Of a stretch of DNA of 64,000 bases, positions 35,537 through 44,688 are shown piece by piece. Each line of letters begins with the position of its first letter. Within the stretch, counting starts at the first letter, position 1. Below the pieces are notes generated by a model that was not told where the DNA came from, did not search any database, and saw only the letters and a list, made by a program, of their open reading frames with translations. The position numbers and the translations under genes were made by a program. Source of the DNA: Bacillus cereus ATCC 14579 (GTDB lineage: Bacteria > Bacillota > Bacilli > Bacillales > Bacillaceae_G); NCBI RefSeq assembly GCF_000007825.1, contig NC_004722.1, positions 3,078,501-3,142,500 on the forward strand. The letters are read 5' to 3'.

Positions 35537-37068
35537 CACGAATTACCTCCCTTTGATACATAATGTTTCAGATAGCTTGGGTGACTTTCTACTGACTTTC
35601 GTCTCGCCTCACCTACTCGAACTAACCAAAGATAAAGTACAGCGAATAAAGTAGAAGATTGATGACGAGTAACGAAAGTACTAATAACACTACTAAATAG
35701 TAAAATACATATAACAAAGATAACGGCTGGAGCTGAAGGTTGAACACTTTGATAAATATCAGTATGCAACCATTTATAAAGAGAATTATGAACGGTAAAG
35801 TAAATGAGAGAAAATCCAATCAAAACAATTACGCCAGCAATTCGTCCCATTCTTCCCTCTCCAAAAACAACAAGCTGTTTCCATGAAAAGTATAGTGACC
35901 AGCCTAAGATTAACGCACTAACTAGTTGATACCCCTCTCCAGAAGTCATAAACCAGAAAGTAATTGCTATAAATAATCCTAAAACACGCCCAACTATAAT
36001 CCATAAATTGGACATCTTTTCATTAGACTGATTCACTACCCCAAAACGTTGCACGGAAGAACCAGCTTGTAAAAATAGTGTAGCTTTAAACAAACCATGT
36101 AAAATTAAATGAATAATAGCCGCTAAATAGGCACCTAAGGCACATTGAATAAGCATAAATCCCATTTGTGCAATAGTTGAACCTACTAGCTGACGTTTAT
36201 AATCAACTTGGACTAAACTAATTCCTGTACCTATTAAAATAGAAATACTAGAGAAAATTAGTAAAATTATTTGTGCAATATCATCATGAAAAAGAGGTGA
36301 AAATCTAGTTAACATGATACCGCCAGCATTTACTAAACCCGCATGCATAATAGCAGAAACAGGAGTTGGAGCAACAGCAGACTCAATTAACCATCTTTGA
36401 AAAGGCCATTGTGCTGCTGGAATCATCACCGCTAATATAATTAATAAGTTAATTCCTGTTCTCTCCAATGTTCCATGTAGCACTACATTTTCATTCGTTA
36501 AAACTGATGTTAACTGCCACTGTCCTGTTACTTGAAAAAGCCAAATGATAGCTGATAGTAAGGCAATCCAACTTATTGTAAATAGGTAGCCAGAGATTTT
36601 AGTTGCTTCACTAACTACTTTCCACCCTTTATTTAGCCCTATAAGTAGAACCAATCCTATAAGCGTTGCTCCCCAACAAATGAGCATTAAGCGCAGATCA
36701 TCACTTAACCATGCAACCGAAGATACACCTGTAGTAAATGTAAAAAGTGCAAAGTATTTTCGATATGAGCGATCTCCCATTAAATAACGTACAGAGAAAC
36801 GCTGAATGATTAAACCAATTGTAAGAACAAAGAAAGCCATTAACCAAGCTAAAGTATCTAGATGCCAAGGCCCCACAACTCTATCTCCATTGTTATTAAC
36901 AAGTGCGAGTAAAGAAACCAATGAAGGTAAAGCAGCGATACCAATATGGATATGAACAAAACGTAAAGGTATCCTTGCATTTAAAAATAATAATCCACTT
37001 AGCCAAGAAGCACTAAGCGCCATAAAAAATAAAGTTAACAGTGTTGATGAACTCAGCGAAATTAACAT
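35536..37068 (-). CDS. dabB: DabB, membrane subunit of the inorganic carbon pump (NdhF/NuoL-like)
   Basis: This 510-residue polytopic protein has about 14 hydrophobic helices of the proton-conducting NuoL/MrpA (PF00361) family. The core reads PAAQWPFQRWLIESAVAPTP, then VSAIMHAGLVNAGGIMLTRF and ALGAYLAAIIHLILHGLFKA, with conserved charged or His residues in helices 7-8 and 10. In Dab complexes this subunit couples cation flow to DabA-catalysed CO2 hydration. The stop overlaps the dabA start. GGGAG lies 8 nt before the ATG. It is first in the operon dabB-dabA-ybcF-like. Confidence 0.9.
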   Translation of the reverse strand: MLISLSSSTLLTLFFMALSASWLSGLLFLNARIPLRFVHIHIGIAALPSLVSLLALVNNNGDRVVGPWHLDTLAWLMAFFVLTIGLIIQRFSVRYLMGDRSYRKYFALFTFTTGVSSVAWLSDDLRLMLICWGATLIGLVLLIGLNKGWKVVSEATKISGYLFTISWIALLSAIIWLFQVTGQWQLTSVLTNENVVLHGTLERTGINLLIILAVMIPAAQWPFQRWLIESAVAPTPVSAIMHAGLVNAGGIMLTRFSPLFHDDIAQIILLIFSSISILIGTGISLVQVDYKRQLVGSTIAQMGFMLIQCALGAYLAAIIHLILHGLFKATLFLQAGSSVQRFGVVNQSNEKMSNLWIIVGRVLGLFIAITFWFMTSGEGYQLVSALILGWSLYFSWKQLVVFGEGRMGRIAGVIVLIGFSLIYFTVHNSLYKWLHTDIYQSVQPSAPAVIFVICILLFSSVISTFVTRHQSSTLFAVLYLWLVRVGEARRKSVESHPSYLKHYVSKGGNS

Positions 37069-37177
37069 GTTAAATACTCCCTTCTAAGCGAAAATATCCT
37101 ATAAAAATTCCTTTTCATTACGATAGTTTTTTTAATTTCAATTTTCATTCACTCTTTTTAGTACATCGTTTTTTCCC

Positions 37178-37248
37178 ATAAAAAAAACCGACAACTTCCA
37201 TAATTCAATGATTTTATATCATCATTGAATTATGGAGATTGTCGGTTT
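37178..37248 (-). terminator. Large hairpin with T8 tail upstream of dabB
   Basis: The outer arms AAACCGACAA and TTGTCGGTTT continue into CCATAATTCAATGAT and ATCATTGAATTATGG, giving a stem of about 27 bp with a small internal bulge. Eight Ts follow on the minus strand. It lies about 110 nt before dabB in the same direction, so it is either the terminator of the broken DUF2294 gene or an attenuator of the dab operon. The stretch 37250-37694 is AT-rich with no gene visible. Confidence 0.8.
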
Positions 37249-37694
37249 CACTTCAACTAACTTCAATAAAGTTTTTTGAAGAGCTCCCATTTTATAGAGG
37301 ATAGTAATGTATGTATTACTCCTATTAAAAATAACAGTATATCTCTGATCTCCTAGATTATGCAATCAATATATCAATTTATGTTATGCGCTATCTTTCA
37401 ATTAAGAAACTTTTTCATTTAGTCAATATTACATATTAAAAAAATGCTAAAGCCTTAATTATAGCAAACAGTTAAAATAAGCATCTATTAATTTTTTAAA
37501 ACAATTATAAGATAAACTATATTAAGCAATTTGTCAATTTATTTATCAGTTTTTTGAGCGTTATTCCAATTAAAATTCAGTACACGTAAATAATTTCAAG
37601 TTTTTAATTATTATCATGTTAATAAATATAAATAAAGTGCAAAACTTTTAGGTTTCTTAATTATCTCCCACTAACCCTACGATGATTTTAATTT

Positions 37695-38058
37695 TTAAAA
37701 CTTTTCCTCAAGATTATGAAACAATTTAAAAATCATTACTCGCTCACCTGTACGCGAACTTATATCCGTATGAAAACTTTTCACTTTTTCTCCAGTTAAT
37801 TCTAGTATGATCTCTTTCAAATCGTCAATTCCAGATTCAACTAGCTCCGAACGATTTTTCTTTATCGTTAGCATACCGTCTTTCGTTTCGCAAACCGTAT
37901 ATTCAGCCGGTGTTAAAATACCTTGTAAATTTACGAATAATCATATCCCGCAATATATCTGTCTTAACGGATATAGATCCGCGTCCTAGGTAGTCCTTTT
38001 CCCAGTGAGTAATTGCTTTGCTTATCTCTGATTCAATCGAGCCTTTTGAGTTTTTCAT
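37695..38058 (-). pseudogene. DUF2294-family gene with one frameshift
   Basis: Starting at ATG 38058 (AGGAGG 8 nt upstream), frame 1 gives SKGSIESEISKAITHWEKDY, then LGRGSISVKTDILRDMIIRK. One extra base in the TTT at 37927-37929 shifts the frame. The next frame continues LQGILTPAEYTVCETKDGM, then RTGERVMIFKLFHNLEEKF and a stop at 37695. Together they form a normal-length (~120 residue) DUF2294 protein, a family of unknown function found as small stand-alone proteins in Bacillus. Only one insertion separates it from an intact gene, so it is either newly broken or an error in the sequence. A TGTAATTACA palindrome lies just upstream. Confidence 0.75.
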
Positions 38059-38265
38059 CTATGTATCCTCCTTCAATAAAATGTAATTACATTTATAATT
38101 ACAATAACAATATAATAATCTGGATTGATTTTATTTTCAATTATTGAGAAGAATTTATAGGAATCGTTGTCATGTATCCTTTAGTATTAAGGTGAATTTC
38201 TATATTGTAATATACGTTTTTTGATTATTACCCGACAAAATACTCTTACTATAAAGACTCTGTTG

Positions 38266-38312
38266 CATAGATTTCAAAAAGGACATTCCGGAGAAAATAA
38301 GAAAACTCTTGT
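38266..38312 (+). pseudogene. Relic of a YxeA-family gene C-terminus
   Basis: The plus strand encodes KKDIPEKIRKLL then a stop, matching the end of the intact YxeA protein (SKEDIPEKIRGQL) at 26.9 kb, with GACATTCCGGAGAAAATAAG nearly identical in DNA. An AAAGAGCCGATTTCTT hairpin follows, like the terminator after the intact gene. Nothing further upstream is recognisable. Confidence 0.6.
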
Positions 38313-38424
38313 AACGTAATACATAAACGAAAGAGCCGATTTCTTTATAAAATAAGAAATCGACTTTTGGCTTAGTTATTGATTTAGTAATGGAAAACAC
38401 CTTTTTAAAATAATTATGTTTATA

Positions 38425-39267
38425 CTATAGACGTTGATCTTTCTGAAAGTTTAGTTGAAAATGATCCGCTTCATTGTATACCCCGAATTCATATCCTTTT
38501 TCCTTATAAAATTTAATAATTTCCGGAAGCGCTTGTAATGTCTGTAGTTTTTCATGCATTAGAACTACTTCCACATCTTCTGTTGTTGTACGCTTTACAT
38601 TTTCTATAATTTGCTGTGGGTTACCTTTTAATTTCCAATCATTTGAATCTATCGTCCAATCCCAAACTTTTATTCCTGCTTCTACAATTTTGTTACGAAT
38701 GTCCTGCCCCTTTAATCCTGGTGCAGATCCATATGGGGGACGGACTAGTTTAGGAGTTGTACCTGTAATATTATGAATAAGAGCTAACGTTTCTTTCATC
38801 TCCGTTACAAATTGTCCTTTTTTGTATAGCTTATCACTATTATGTGTCATACTATGTGCACCAATATAATGTCCTTCTTTTACTGCTCGTTTTACATTTT
38901 CCTGAAAAGCGGTATTCTGTAAATTGCTACCTTGCATAAAAAATGTCGAGGCAACATGTTGCTCTTTTAGTACATCTAAAAATTTTCCAGTAAATTCGCT
39001 AGGACCGTCATCAAATGTTAAATAAACAACCTTTCCTACTGGTTTTCCATCAGGTCTTTTCTGTTTTGCCAGCGATGTGTCCTCTTTCTTTCCTTGTTGT
39101 TGCGTATTAGCTAGCCTAATACTTTCATTAGCTACCCCTTTTGCTGGGATAGAGTTCCATTTCCCTATTAAAAAGAAAGTGAAAAAGGTCGTTGCTAAAA
39201 CAACTACTAGAGATAGTATTGCCTTCGTTACTACACTTATTTTTTTCTTATTTTGTGATTCTTTCAT
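38425..39267 (-). CDS. Membrane-anchored polysaccharide deacetylase
   Basis: This 280-residue protein has a short cytoplasmic N-terminus, one membrane helix (about 17-37) and an extracellular NodB domain. All five catalytic motifs are visible: TFDDGPSEF (catalytic base and metal Asp), GAHSMTHN (metal-binding H-x3-H), RPPYGSAPG, DWTIDSNDW and VLMHEKL. Enzymes of this layout remove acetyl groups from peptidoglycan GlcNAc or MurNAc or from chitooligomers. B. cereus group genomes carry about ten paralogs, so the exact substrate is left open. AAAGGA lies about 11 nt before the ATG. Confidence 0.85.
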   Translation of the reverse strand: MKESQNKKKISVVTKAILSLVVVLATTFFTFFLIGKWNSIPAKGVANESIRLANTQQQGKKEDTSLAKQKRPDGKPVGKVVYLTFDDGPSEFTGKFLDVLKEQHVASTFFMQGSNLQNTAFQENVKRAVKEGHYIGAHSMTHNSDKLYKKGQFVTEMKETLALIHNITGTTPKLVRPPYGSAPGLKGQDIRNKIVEAGIKVWDWTIDSNDWKLKGNPQQIIENVKRTTTEDVEVVLMHEKLQTLQALPEIIKFYKEKGYEFGVYNEADHFQLNFQKDQRL

Positions 39268-39660
39268 TATGTTTCAATCCTTTCCCTACTCATTTTCATA
39301 TTCATTATTTATACAGCTAAGCATTAACTCCAGCTGATATTTACAATAAATAGATTAATAGAGGAAGGTGAAGATAAAATGCAGATAATGTCGAAATTAG
39401 TTAAAGAATAGCCTATTGCATCCACTCTTTAAAAAATATTTTTTCTCTATTACAGTTAAATTTGAAAACTGAATATACATCCAAAATAAAAGATACTACT
39501 CTTTCTAAACAATATTTTTATATCAAGATAACAGCATGTCGGTATAAAGATAAAATACAAAGATAGCCGTACAATTGAAATTCTATTATAATTTTGTAAT
39601 TGGAATTCATTTGAACCAAATGAAGAACTAGAAGAAATATTATTATGTGGAGGTGCCCCA

Positions 39661-40221
39661 ATGAACCTTGTAATTAGAGAATTAGAAACAAATGATTTAG
39701 ATAATCTTCCGGAGATTGATGACAGTTTTATAGTGAATGCTCGGTTAATTCTTTCTCTTTCCAAAGTAAATAGACGCATAGAATATACAGTAGAAGACAT
39801 TCCGAGTTATGAAAAAAGTTATTTACAAAATCAAGATGATAATGAAGAACTGCCTTACAATGAATATATAAATAAACCTAATCAAGTCATTTACATAGCA
39901 CTGTTACATAACCAAATCATTGGATTAATGGTATTAAAAAAGAATTGGAACCACTATGCTTACATAGAAGATATAACGGTAGATAAAAAATATCGTACAA
40001 TCGGAGTTGGTAAAAGATTAGTTGATCAAGCAAAGCAGTGGGCAAAAAAAGGCAATATGCCAGGTATCATGCTTGAAACGCAAAATAATAATGTCGCAGC
40101 ATGTAAGTTCTATGAAAAATGCGGATTTGTAATTGGTGGGTTTGATTTTCTTGTTTATAAAGGTTTGGATATTGAAAATGATGAAGTTGCAATTTATTGG
40201 TATTTGCATTTCGACTCTTAA
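39661..40221 (+). CDS. satA: Streptothricin acetyltransferase SatA (GNAT)
   Basis: This 186-residue GNAT enzyme has the acetyl-CoA loop KYRTIGVGKRLVDQAKQWAK (R-x-x-G-x-G), upstream substrate block NHYAYIEDITVDK, and C-terminal LETQNNNVAACKFYEKCGF. The overall sequence closely resembles B. subtilis YyaR/SatA and the Sat4 group, which acetylate streptothricin (recalled, not searched). A GGAGGT ribosome site lies 6 nt before the ATG. It is monocistronic with a strong terminator. The 390 bp upstream contain only a short ATG-led ten-codon reading frame at about 39379, which I do not call. Confidence 0.8.
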   Translation: MNLVIRELETNDLDNLPEIDDSFIVNARLILSLSKVNRRIEYTVEDIPSYEKSYLQNQDDNEELPYNEYINKPNQVIYIALLHNQIIGLMVLKKNWNHYAYIEDITVDKKYRTIGVGKRLVDQAKQWAKKGNMPGIMLETQNNNVAACKFYEKCGFVIGGFDFLVYKGLDIENDEVAIYWYLHFDS

Positions 40222-40243
40222 CGTTAAACTTAGTCAAAATAAA

Positions 40244-40283
40244 AACCCCAATCTCTCAATAGTAAAATTGAGAAATTGGGGTT
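40244..40283. terminator. Bidirectional terminator between satA and the MenA-like gene
   Basis: The arms AACCCCAATCTCTCAAT and ATTGAGAAATTGGGGTT (one mismatch) enclose a 6-nt loop. It serves both convergent genes. Confidence 0.85.
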
Positions 40284-40307
40284 AAGCTACTTAACAATTT
40301 TTTTCAT

Positions 40308-41219
40308 TTAAAACAAGTAACTAATTAATAATCCTGCTGACAACAAGAAGCCGAAAATCGTATTTGTCATCGCTGTTGATTTCATTGCGATGCGCATATA
40401 CCCAGGATCCTTTGCCCCTTTTTTGAAACTTTGAATTGCAGAAATTGGCTTTCTCAAACCTAGGAACATAACTAATGCCCAAGGGCTTATATAACCCATT
40501 AATACAATTACGGCAATCCATAAATACGCAATGAAAAAGGCTACCGCTAGTGTGACCACAGCTTTCTCTCTCCCAAGGAGGATTACTAATGTCTTTCTTC
40601 CACCTTTAATATCTTCTTCGATATCTCGGATGTTATTCGACATATTGATTGCACCTACTAAAATTCCAATTGGAATGGAAATCAATACACTTTCAATCGT
40701 TACAGTATTCGTTTGAATAAAGAAAGCAATGAGTACAAAACATGTTCCCATTAACAATCCAGAAACTAATTCTCCAAACGGGGTGTACGCAATTGGTAAT
40801 GGACCGCCTGTATATAAATAGCCAACCGCCATTCCAATTAAACCGATGACGACTAACCACCAGCTGCTATTCATACAAATATAAATGCCAATAAAAGCTG
40901 CTACGACATATAATAAAAGCGCAACTGTTAACACATTTTTTGGCTTCAATCCATGACGGACAATTCCGCCACCGATGCCAACGGATTCAGCGGTATCTAA
41001 TCCACGTTTGAAATCATAGTACTCATTAAATAAGTTCGTTGCTATTTGCAATGCTAAACATGCAGCCATCATCGCAATAAATAACAGCCAATCAATTTTG
41101 GCAACATAAAGTGATGCCACTGTTCCTAAAATTACAGGAGAAAACGTCGCCGTTAACGTATGCGGGCGTGTCATCTTCCATATTAATTTAGCGGAACTAA
41201 TTTCTTTTTCTGTCCCCAT
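40308..41219 (-). CDS. UbiA-family prenyltransferase, MenA-like
   Basis: This 303-residue membrane protein has about eight or nine helices. The two Asp-rich prenyl-diphosphate motifs are present: NLFNEYYDFKRGLD near residue 63 and NNIRDIEEDIKGGRKT near 190. The N-terminal WKMTRPHTLTATFSPVILG is typical of 1,4-dihydroxy-2-naphthoate polyprenyltransferase (MenA). No other menaquinone gene is nearby, so this may be the housekeeping menA standing alone or a second paralog; the window cannot decide. Confidence 0.8.
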   Translation of the reverse strand: MGTEKEISSAKLIWKMTRPHTLTATFSPVILGTVASLYVAKIDWLLFIAMMAACLALQIATNLFNEYYDFKRGLDTAESVGIGGGIVRHGLKPKNVLTVALLLYVVAAFIGIYICMNSSWWLVVIGLIGMAVGYLYTGGPLPIAYTPFGELVSGLLMGTCFVLIAFFIQTNTVTIESVLISIPIGILVGAINMSNNIRDIEEDIKGGRKTLVILLGREKAVVTLAVAFFIAYLWIAVIVLMGYISPWALVMFLGLRKPISAIQSFKKGAKDPGYMRIAMKSTAMTNTIFGFLLSAGLLISYLF

Positions 41220-41370
41220 AACTCATTTCAATCTCCCTACATTTAAGTATAAATTACTAGCAGTATCTTTCTATCTATTTCCTGCCACGCATCCATTCAT
41301 TATATCAATAAATGATTGTCCTTTCTAACAAATCAACTTTTAATAAGATGAAAAATTATAAAATGAAACT

Positions 41371-41490
41371 TTCATCAGTAGGAGTTTTGTCATCCCCACT
41401 GATTATTAGTACATATCCATTGTTTTTTTCCGGGCAGCCCTCCCTCCCATTCGCTGAATTTTGTGGTGGGAGTCTTACTGTCCGTTAATG
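41371..41490. repeat. Structured intergenic palindromic element (bcr-like)
   Basis: Two hairpins stand in tandem: ATCAGTAGG pairs with CCCACTGAT (41371-41402), and CGGGCAG pairs with CTGTCCG around inner TCCCA/TGGGA arms (about 41432-41480). The local G+C exceeds the surroundings. I recall similar palindromes scattered between genes of the B. cereus group, so it is probably a dispersed repeat; it could also act as the 3' end of the DJ-1-like transcript. Confidence 0.45.
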
Positions 41491-41511
41491 CGGGATAAAA
41501 AAGAAGTCAAA

Positions 41512-42111
41512 TTACTTCCAAACAACACCTCGCCTCTCATATTCCATTCTGTATTCAACAGCAGCCGCAATTTTAGGACTTGCGAATCTTTCCGTGATCC
41601 AAAGTCCCAAATCAACTCCTGAAGTGACTCCTCTTGCAGTGATAACATCGTCTTGATCTACAATTCGGTAATGAAGAAGCTCTGCCCCGTATTCACTCAT
41701 TTCATCCTGTGCCAAATAGTGCATCGTTGCCTTTCGACCGTTCAATATACCAGAGGCTGCTAACAGCATACCCCCTGTACACACGCCAGCAACGATTGTT
41801 CCTGCATTGTACATCTCGCTAATCATTTTAGTCAAAGTTCCAAGCTCTGCTTGCTTTCGTGCCCCATGCTCTGCTTTATGATTCCAGCCACCACCAGGTA
41901 CAATTAACAAATCTGGACGATTCTCCATTCGTAAAAAATCATGTAGTTTAACTGTAACTCCAAACGAGGTAGTAACTTCCTTCTTTTGTTCACTCGAAAC
42001 GAATTCAACTACAAATTGAGCCCCTTCTTCTATCGCTCTTTTCAGTACCTCAAACGGTGCGAAAGAGACAAGTTCTCCGAAACCATCAAACAATACTATT
42101 TGTATTTTCAT
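41512..42111 (-). CDS. DJ-1/PfpI-family (GATase1-like) protein
   Basis: This 199-residue protein has a class-I-amidotransferase-like fold. It shows VLFDGFGELVSFAPFEVLKR at the start, LLIVPGGGWN, and the nucleophile elbow GVCTGGMLLAASG with the reactive Cys near residue 111, then VITARGVTSGVDLGLWI. The family includes isonitrile hydratases, proteases, chaperones and glyoxalase-like enzymes; it resembles the ThiJ/InhA group most. ATG at 42111 is chosen for GAGGTG 7 nt upstream rather than the ATG five codons earlier. It stands next to a GNAT gene in the same direction. Confidence 0.82.
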   Translation of the reverse strand: MKIQIVLFDGFGELVSFAPFEVLKRAIEEGAQFVVEFVSSEQKKEVTTSFGVTVKLHDFLRMENRPDLLIVPGGGWNHKAEHGARKQAELGTLTKMISEMYNAGTIVAGVCTGGMLLAASGILNGRKATMHYLAQDEMSEYGAELLHYRIVDQDDVITARGVTSGVDLGLWITERFASPKIAAAVEYRMEYERRGVVWK

Positions 42112-42202
42112 TTTCGCACACCTCATATGCTTTCTTTTTTAAATTGTAGATATATATAATGATTGGACAATCTCAAAGTGTAAATTGTAAAGTATACCTA
42201 GA

Positions 42203-43033
42203 TTATTCAAATAAAAAATAATATCCCACATAGTTAAATACATTTGTAAACCCTACATTTTCTACAACTGCAACAGAAGGCTTGTTCAATTCCATACAGT
42301 CCCAATATGGAATAATATCATTCTCCAAACAATCTTTCACAAAACTATGCGCTATCTTTTGAGCTAATTTTCTCCCTTGGTGACCTTCTATCGTTTCAAT
42401 ATCTATACAGTGTATATTTTCAAAGACGAACCCTGAAAAACAAACACTCACAATTAAATCATCATAAACAATGCAATAGCCAATCCCCTCATTGAAAAAA
42501 GAATCCGGTGAAGACCAAAACTCTAAAATTTTTGATTGTAAAAAATCAATGTTCTTAAATGTATTATTATTATTTTCATAGAGAGCTTTACTCATTTTCA
42601 GTACAGTATATCTCTGTTCAAATTTAGGCTCATGATGATTTTCATAATCCTCTTTTCCTAGCATATACACTCTTTGATTCCAACTCTTTAATTTACGATG
42701 CTGAAATATTCTTTCGATTGTTTTATTCCACTTCGAATGATTCCCGATTCCTTCAAAGCAATCTAATCCTACTTTCCTCGCCTCAGGTACTATTACATGA
42801 TTAATAAAACGATTCACTTCTTTATTAAACTCTTCATTTTCAGCATCTCCAATAAAGAAGAAGCCATCATTATTACCTAACCAAATAAGTCCCGAATTAG
42901 GAGAAGTCACGTTATCTACAAATATACGACCAGGATTCACTCCTGCAATTACAGCACGTACCTCTAATTGACCTTGTTCATTCACTAAACGATTACACCT
43001 ATAAAAATCATCCTTGCTTAGTTCACAGATCAT
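42203..43033 (-). CDS. GNAT-family acetyltransferase
   Basis: This 276-residue protein has a long N-terminal region (1-150) containing NPGRIFVDNVTSPNSGLIW and a C-terminal GNAT core with GYCIVYDDLIVSVCFSGFV, ETIEGHQGRKLAQKIAHSFV (acetyl-CoA loop) and the final AVVENVGFTNVFNYVGYYF. This arrangement matches the GNAT_acetyltran (PF12746) type common in Bacillus. Its substrate is unknown. GGGGGTG lies just before the ATG. Confidence 0.75.
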   Translation of the reverse strand: MICELSKDDFYRCNRLVNEQGQLEVRAVIAGVNPGRIFVDNVTSPNSGLIWLGNNDGFFFIGDAENEEFNKEVNRFINHVIVPEARKVGLDCFEGIGNHSKWNKTIERIFQHRKLKSWNQRVYMLGKEDYENHHEPKFEQRYTVLKMSKALYENNNNTFKNIDFLQSKILEFWSSPDSFFNEGIGYCIVYDDLIVSVCFSGFVFENIHCIDIETIEGHQGRKLAQKIAHSFVKDCLENDIIPYWDCMELNKPSVAVVENVGFTNVFNYVGYYFLFE

Positions 43034-43152
43034 ACGTTACACCCCCTTTTTTAAACTGTTCTATTCTAACTTTACCATTTTACATAATATTCTGCATTTT
43101 TACTAAGAGTAGTTTTAAAGCGATGCGATAAATAAATGAAATACATAATAAA

Positions 43153-43191
43153 AAAGAGCCAATCTCCAACACAATAGAAGATTGACTCTTT
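43153..43191 (-). terminator. Terminator of the ars operon
   Basis: The arms AAAGAGTCAATCT and AGATTGGCTCTTT (one G-U) and a TTTTTATTAT tail on the minus strand lie 7 nt past the arsC stop. Confidence 0.85.
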
Positions 43192-43198
43192 CCTTTAT

Positions 43199-43603
43199 TT
43201 ACTCCCCTGTTTTAGAAAATCGCTTTATACGTTCTCCAATTTCATCTCGAACACGTTGAAATTCAGACCACTCTTTTCCTGCTGGATCATCAAATCCCCA
43301 GTGAACACGATTCACATGCGGCGGAGTAGATGGGCAAACAGAATCCGCATGACTACAAAGCGTAACGACTAAATCAGCACTATTTAAAATGTTTGCATCA
43401 ATTATATCTGATGTTTGATTTGTTATGTCGATATTTACTTCGTTCATTGCTTTAATTGCGTTTGGATTTACTCCATGTGCTTCCATTCCTGCAGAATACA
43501 CATTCCACTTATCCCCTAAATATTGTTTACCCCACGCTTCTGCCATTTGGCTTCGGCATGAATTTCCTGTACATAAGAAATAGATTGTCTTTTTGTTTTC
43601 CAT
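43199..43603 (-). CDS. arsC: Thioredoxin-coupled arsenate reductase
   Basis: This 134-residue low-molecular-weight-phosphatase-fold reductase has the P-loop C11-TGNSC-R17 and the redox pair C83 and C90 in TLCSHADSVCPSTPP, the triad of S. aureus/B. subtilis ArsC. It reduces arsenate to arsenite for export by the upstream-encoded pump. ATG at 43603 is preferred over a GTG at 43615, because AGGTGG is 8 nt from the ATG and overlaps the GTG. It is the last gene of arsR-arsI-acr3-arsC. Confidence 0.93.
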   Translation of the reverse strand: MENKKTIYFLCTGNSCRSQMAEAWGKQYLGDKWNVYSAGMEAHGVNPNAIKAMNEVNIDITNQTSDIIDANILNSADLVVTLCSHADSVCPSTPPHVNRVHWGFDDPAGKEWSEFQRVRDEIGERIKRFSKTGE

Positions 43604-43629
43604 GTTGTTTTCCACCTTTATTTTTGAAT

Positions 43630-44670
43630 TTAGACTGGTTGGTCATTAAAATATTTACGTTTAAACCAAAAGGAAACATTTACAAGTGCAATCATTACAG
43701 GGACTTCAACTAACGGTCCAATGACAGCTGCGAATGCTGCGCCCGAATGAATACCAAACACACCAACTGCTACAGCAATTGCTAACTCAAAGTTATTACT
43801 ACCTGCTGTAAATGCTAACGTTGTCGTCACCGGATAGTTTGCACCAATGTTTCTTCCCATAAAGAAAGAAACAAAAAACATTACAATAAAATAGATTAAT
43901 AACGGAATCGCTATTCTTACCACATCTAGTGGCACGCTAACAATCATCTCTCCTTTTAAAGAGAACATAACGATGATTGTAAATAGCAATGCAAGTAATG
44001 TAAGTGGACTAATTTTAGGTATAAACACTTTTTCATACCACTGTCTTCCTTTTAACTTAACTAGTACAAAGCGTGTCAACATACCTGCTATAAAAGGAAT
44101 TCCTAAATAGATACATACTGATTTTGCTACTTCTATCATTGTAATATCGACAATAGCACCTTCAATCCCTAACCATTCTGGAATTACAGTTACAAATACG
44201 TATGCATAAACTGAGAAAAAGAGCATTTGGAATACCGAATTAAAAGCAACTAAACCTGCCGCATACTCTTTATCCCCATCAGCAAGATCGTTCCAAACAA
44301 TTACCATTGCAATACAACGTGCTAATCCAATCATAATGAGACCAACCATATATTCTGGTTTATCAGGAAGAAAAATAATTGCTAAAACAAACATAAGTAC
44401 CGGACCAATAATCCAATTTTGTACTAAAGATAGAACTAACACTTTTACATCTTTAAATACTCGGCCCATTTCCTCATAGCGAACTTTCGCTAACGGTGGA
44501 TACATCATTATAATTAATCCAACAGCAAGCGGAATAGACGTCGTTCCAACTTGTAATGTATTCAGTCCGTCTACTACACTAGGGAACACAAACCCTAAAC
44601 CAATCCCAACAGCCATCGCTAGAAAAATCCATAGTGTTAAATATCGGTCTAGAAAAGATAAACGTTTCAT
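43630..44670 (-). CDS. acr3: Acr3-family arsenite efflux permease
   Basis: This 346-residue membrane protein has ten hydrophobic helices of the Acr3/BART family: RYLTLWIFLAMAVGIGLGF at the N-terminus, GLARCIAMVIVWNDLADGD with the conserved Cys in helix 4, and TLAFTAGSNNFELAIAVAVG with the conserved Glu in helix 9. It exports arsenite, using the proton gradient. M5 of the longer frame (44670) is taken because the first ATG directly abuts AGGAG, and 346 residues is the family length. Gene order and distances (7-15 nt) show one operon. Confidence 0.92.
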   Translation of the reverse strand: MKRLSFLDRYLTLWIFLAMAVGIGLGFVFPSVVDGLNTLQVGTTSIPLAVGLIIMMYPPLAKVRYEEMGRVFKDVKVLVLSLVQNWIIGPVLMFVLAIIFLPDKPEYMVGLIMIGLARCIAMVIVWNDLADGDKEYAAGLVAFNSVFQMLFFSVYAYVFVTVIPEWLGIEGAIVDITMIEVAKSVCIYLGIPFIAGMLTRFVLVKLKGRQWYEKVFIPKISPLTLLALLFTIIVMFSLKGEMIVSVPLDVVRIAIPLLIYFIVMFFVSFFMGRNIGANYPVTTTLAFTAGSNNFELAIAVAVGVFGIHSGAAFAAVIGPLVEVPVMIALVNVSFWFKRKYFNDQPV

Positions 44671-44688
44671 TTTATTTTCCATCTCCTA

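Noticed and set aside
37807..37989. Plus-strand 60-codon open frame
   Set aside because: It is antisense to the frameshifted DUF2294 gene, which explains the sequence.
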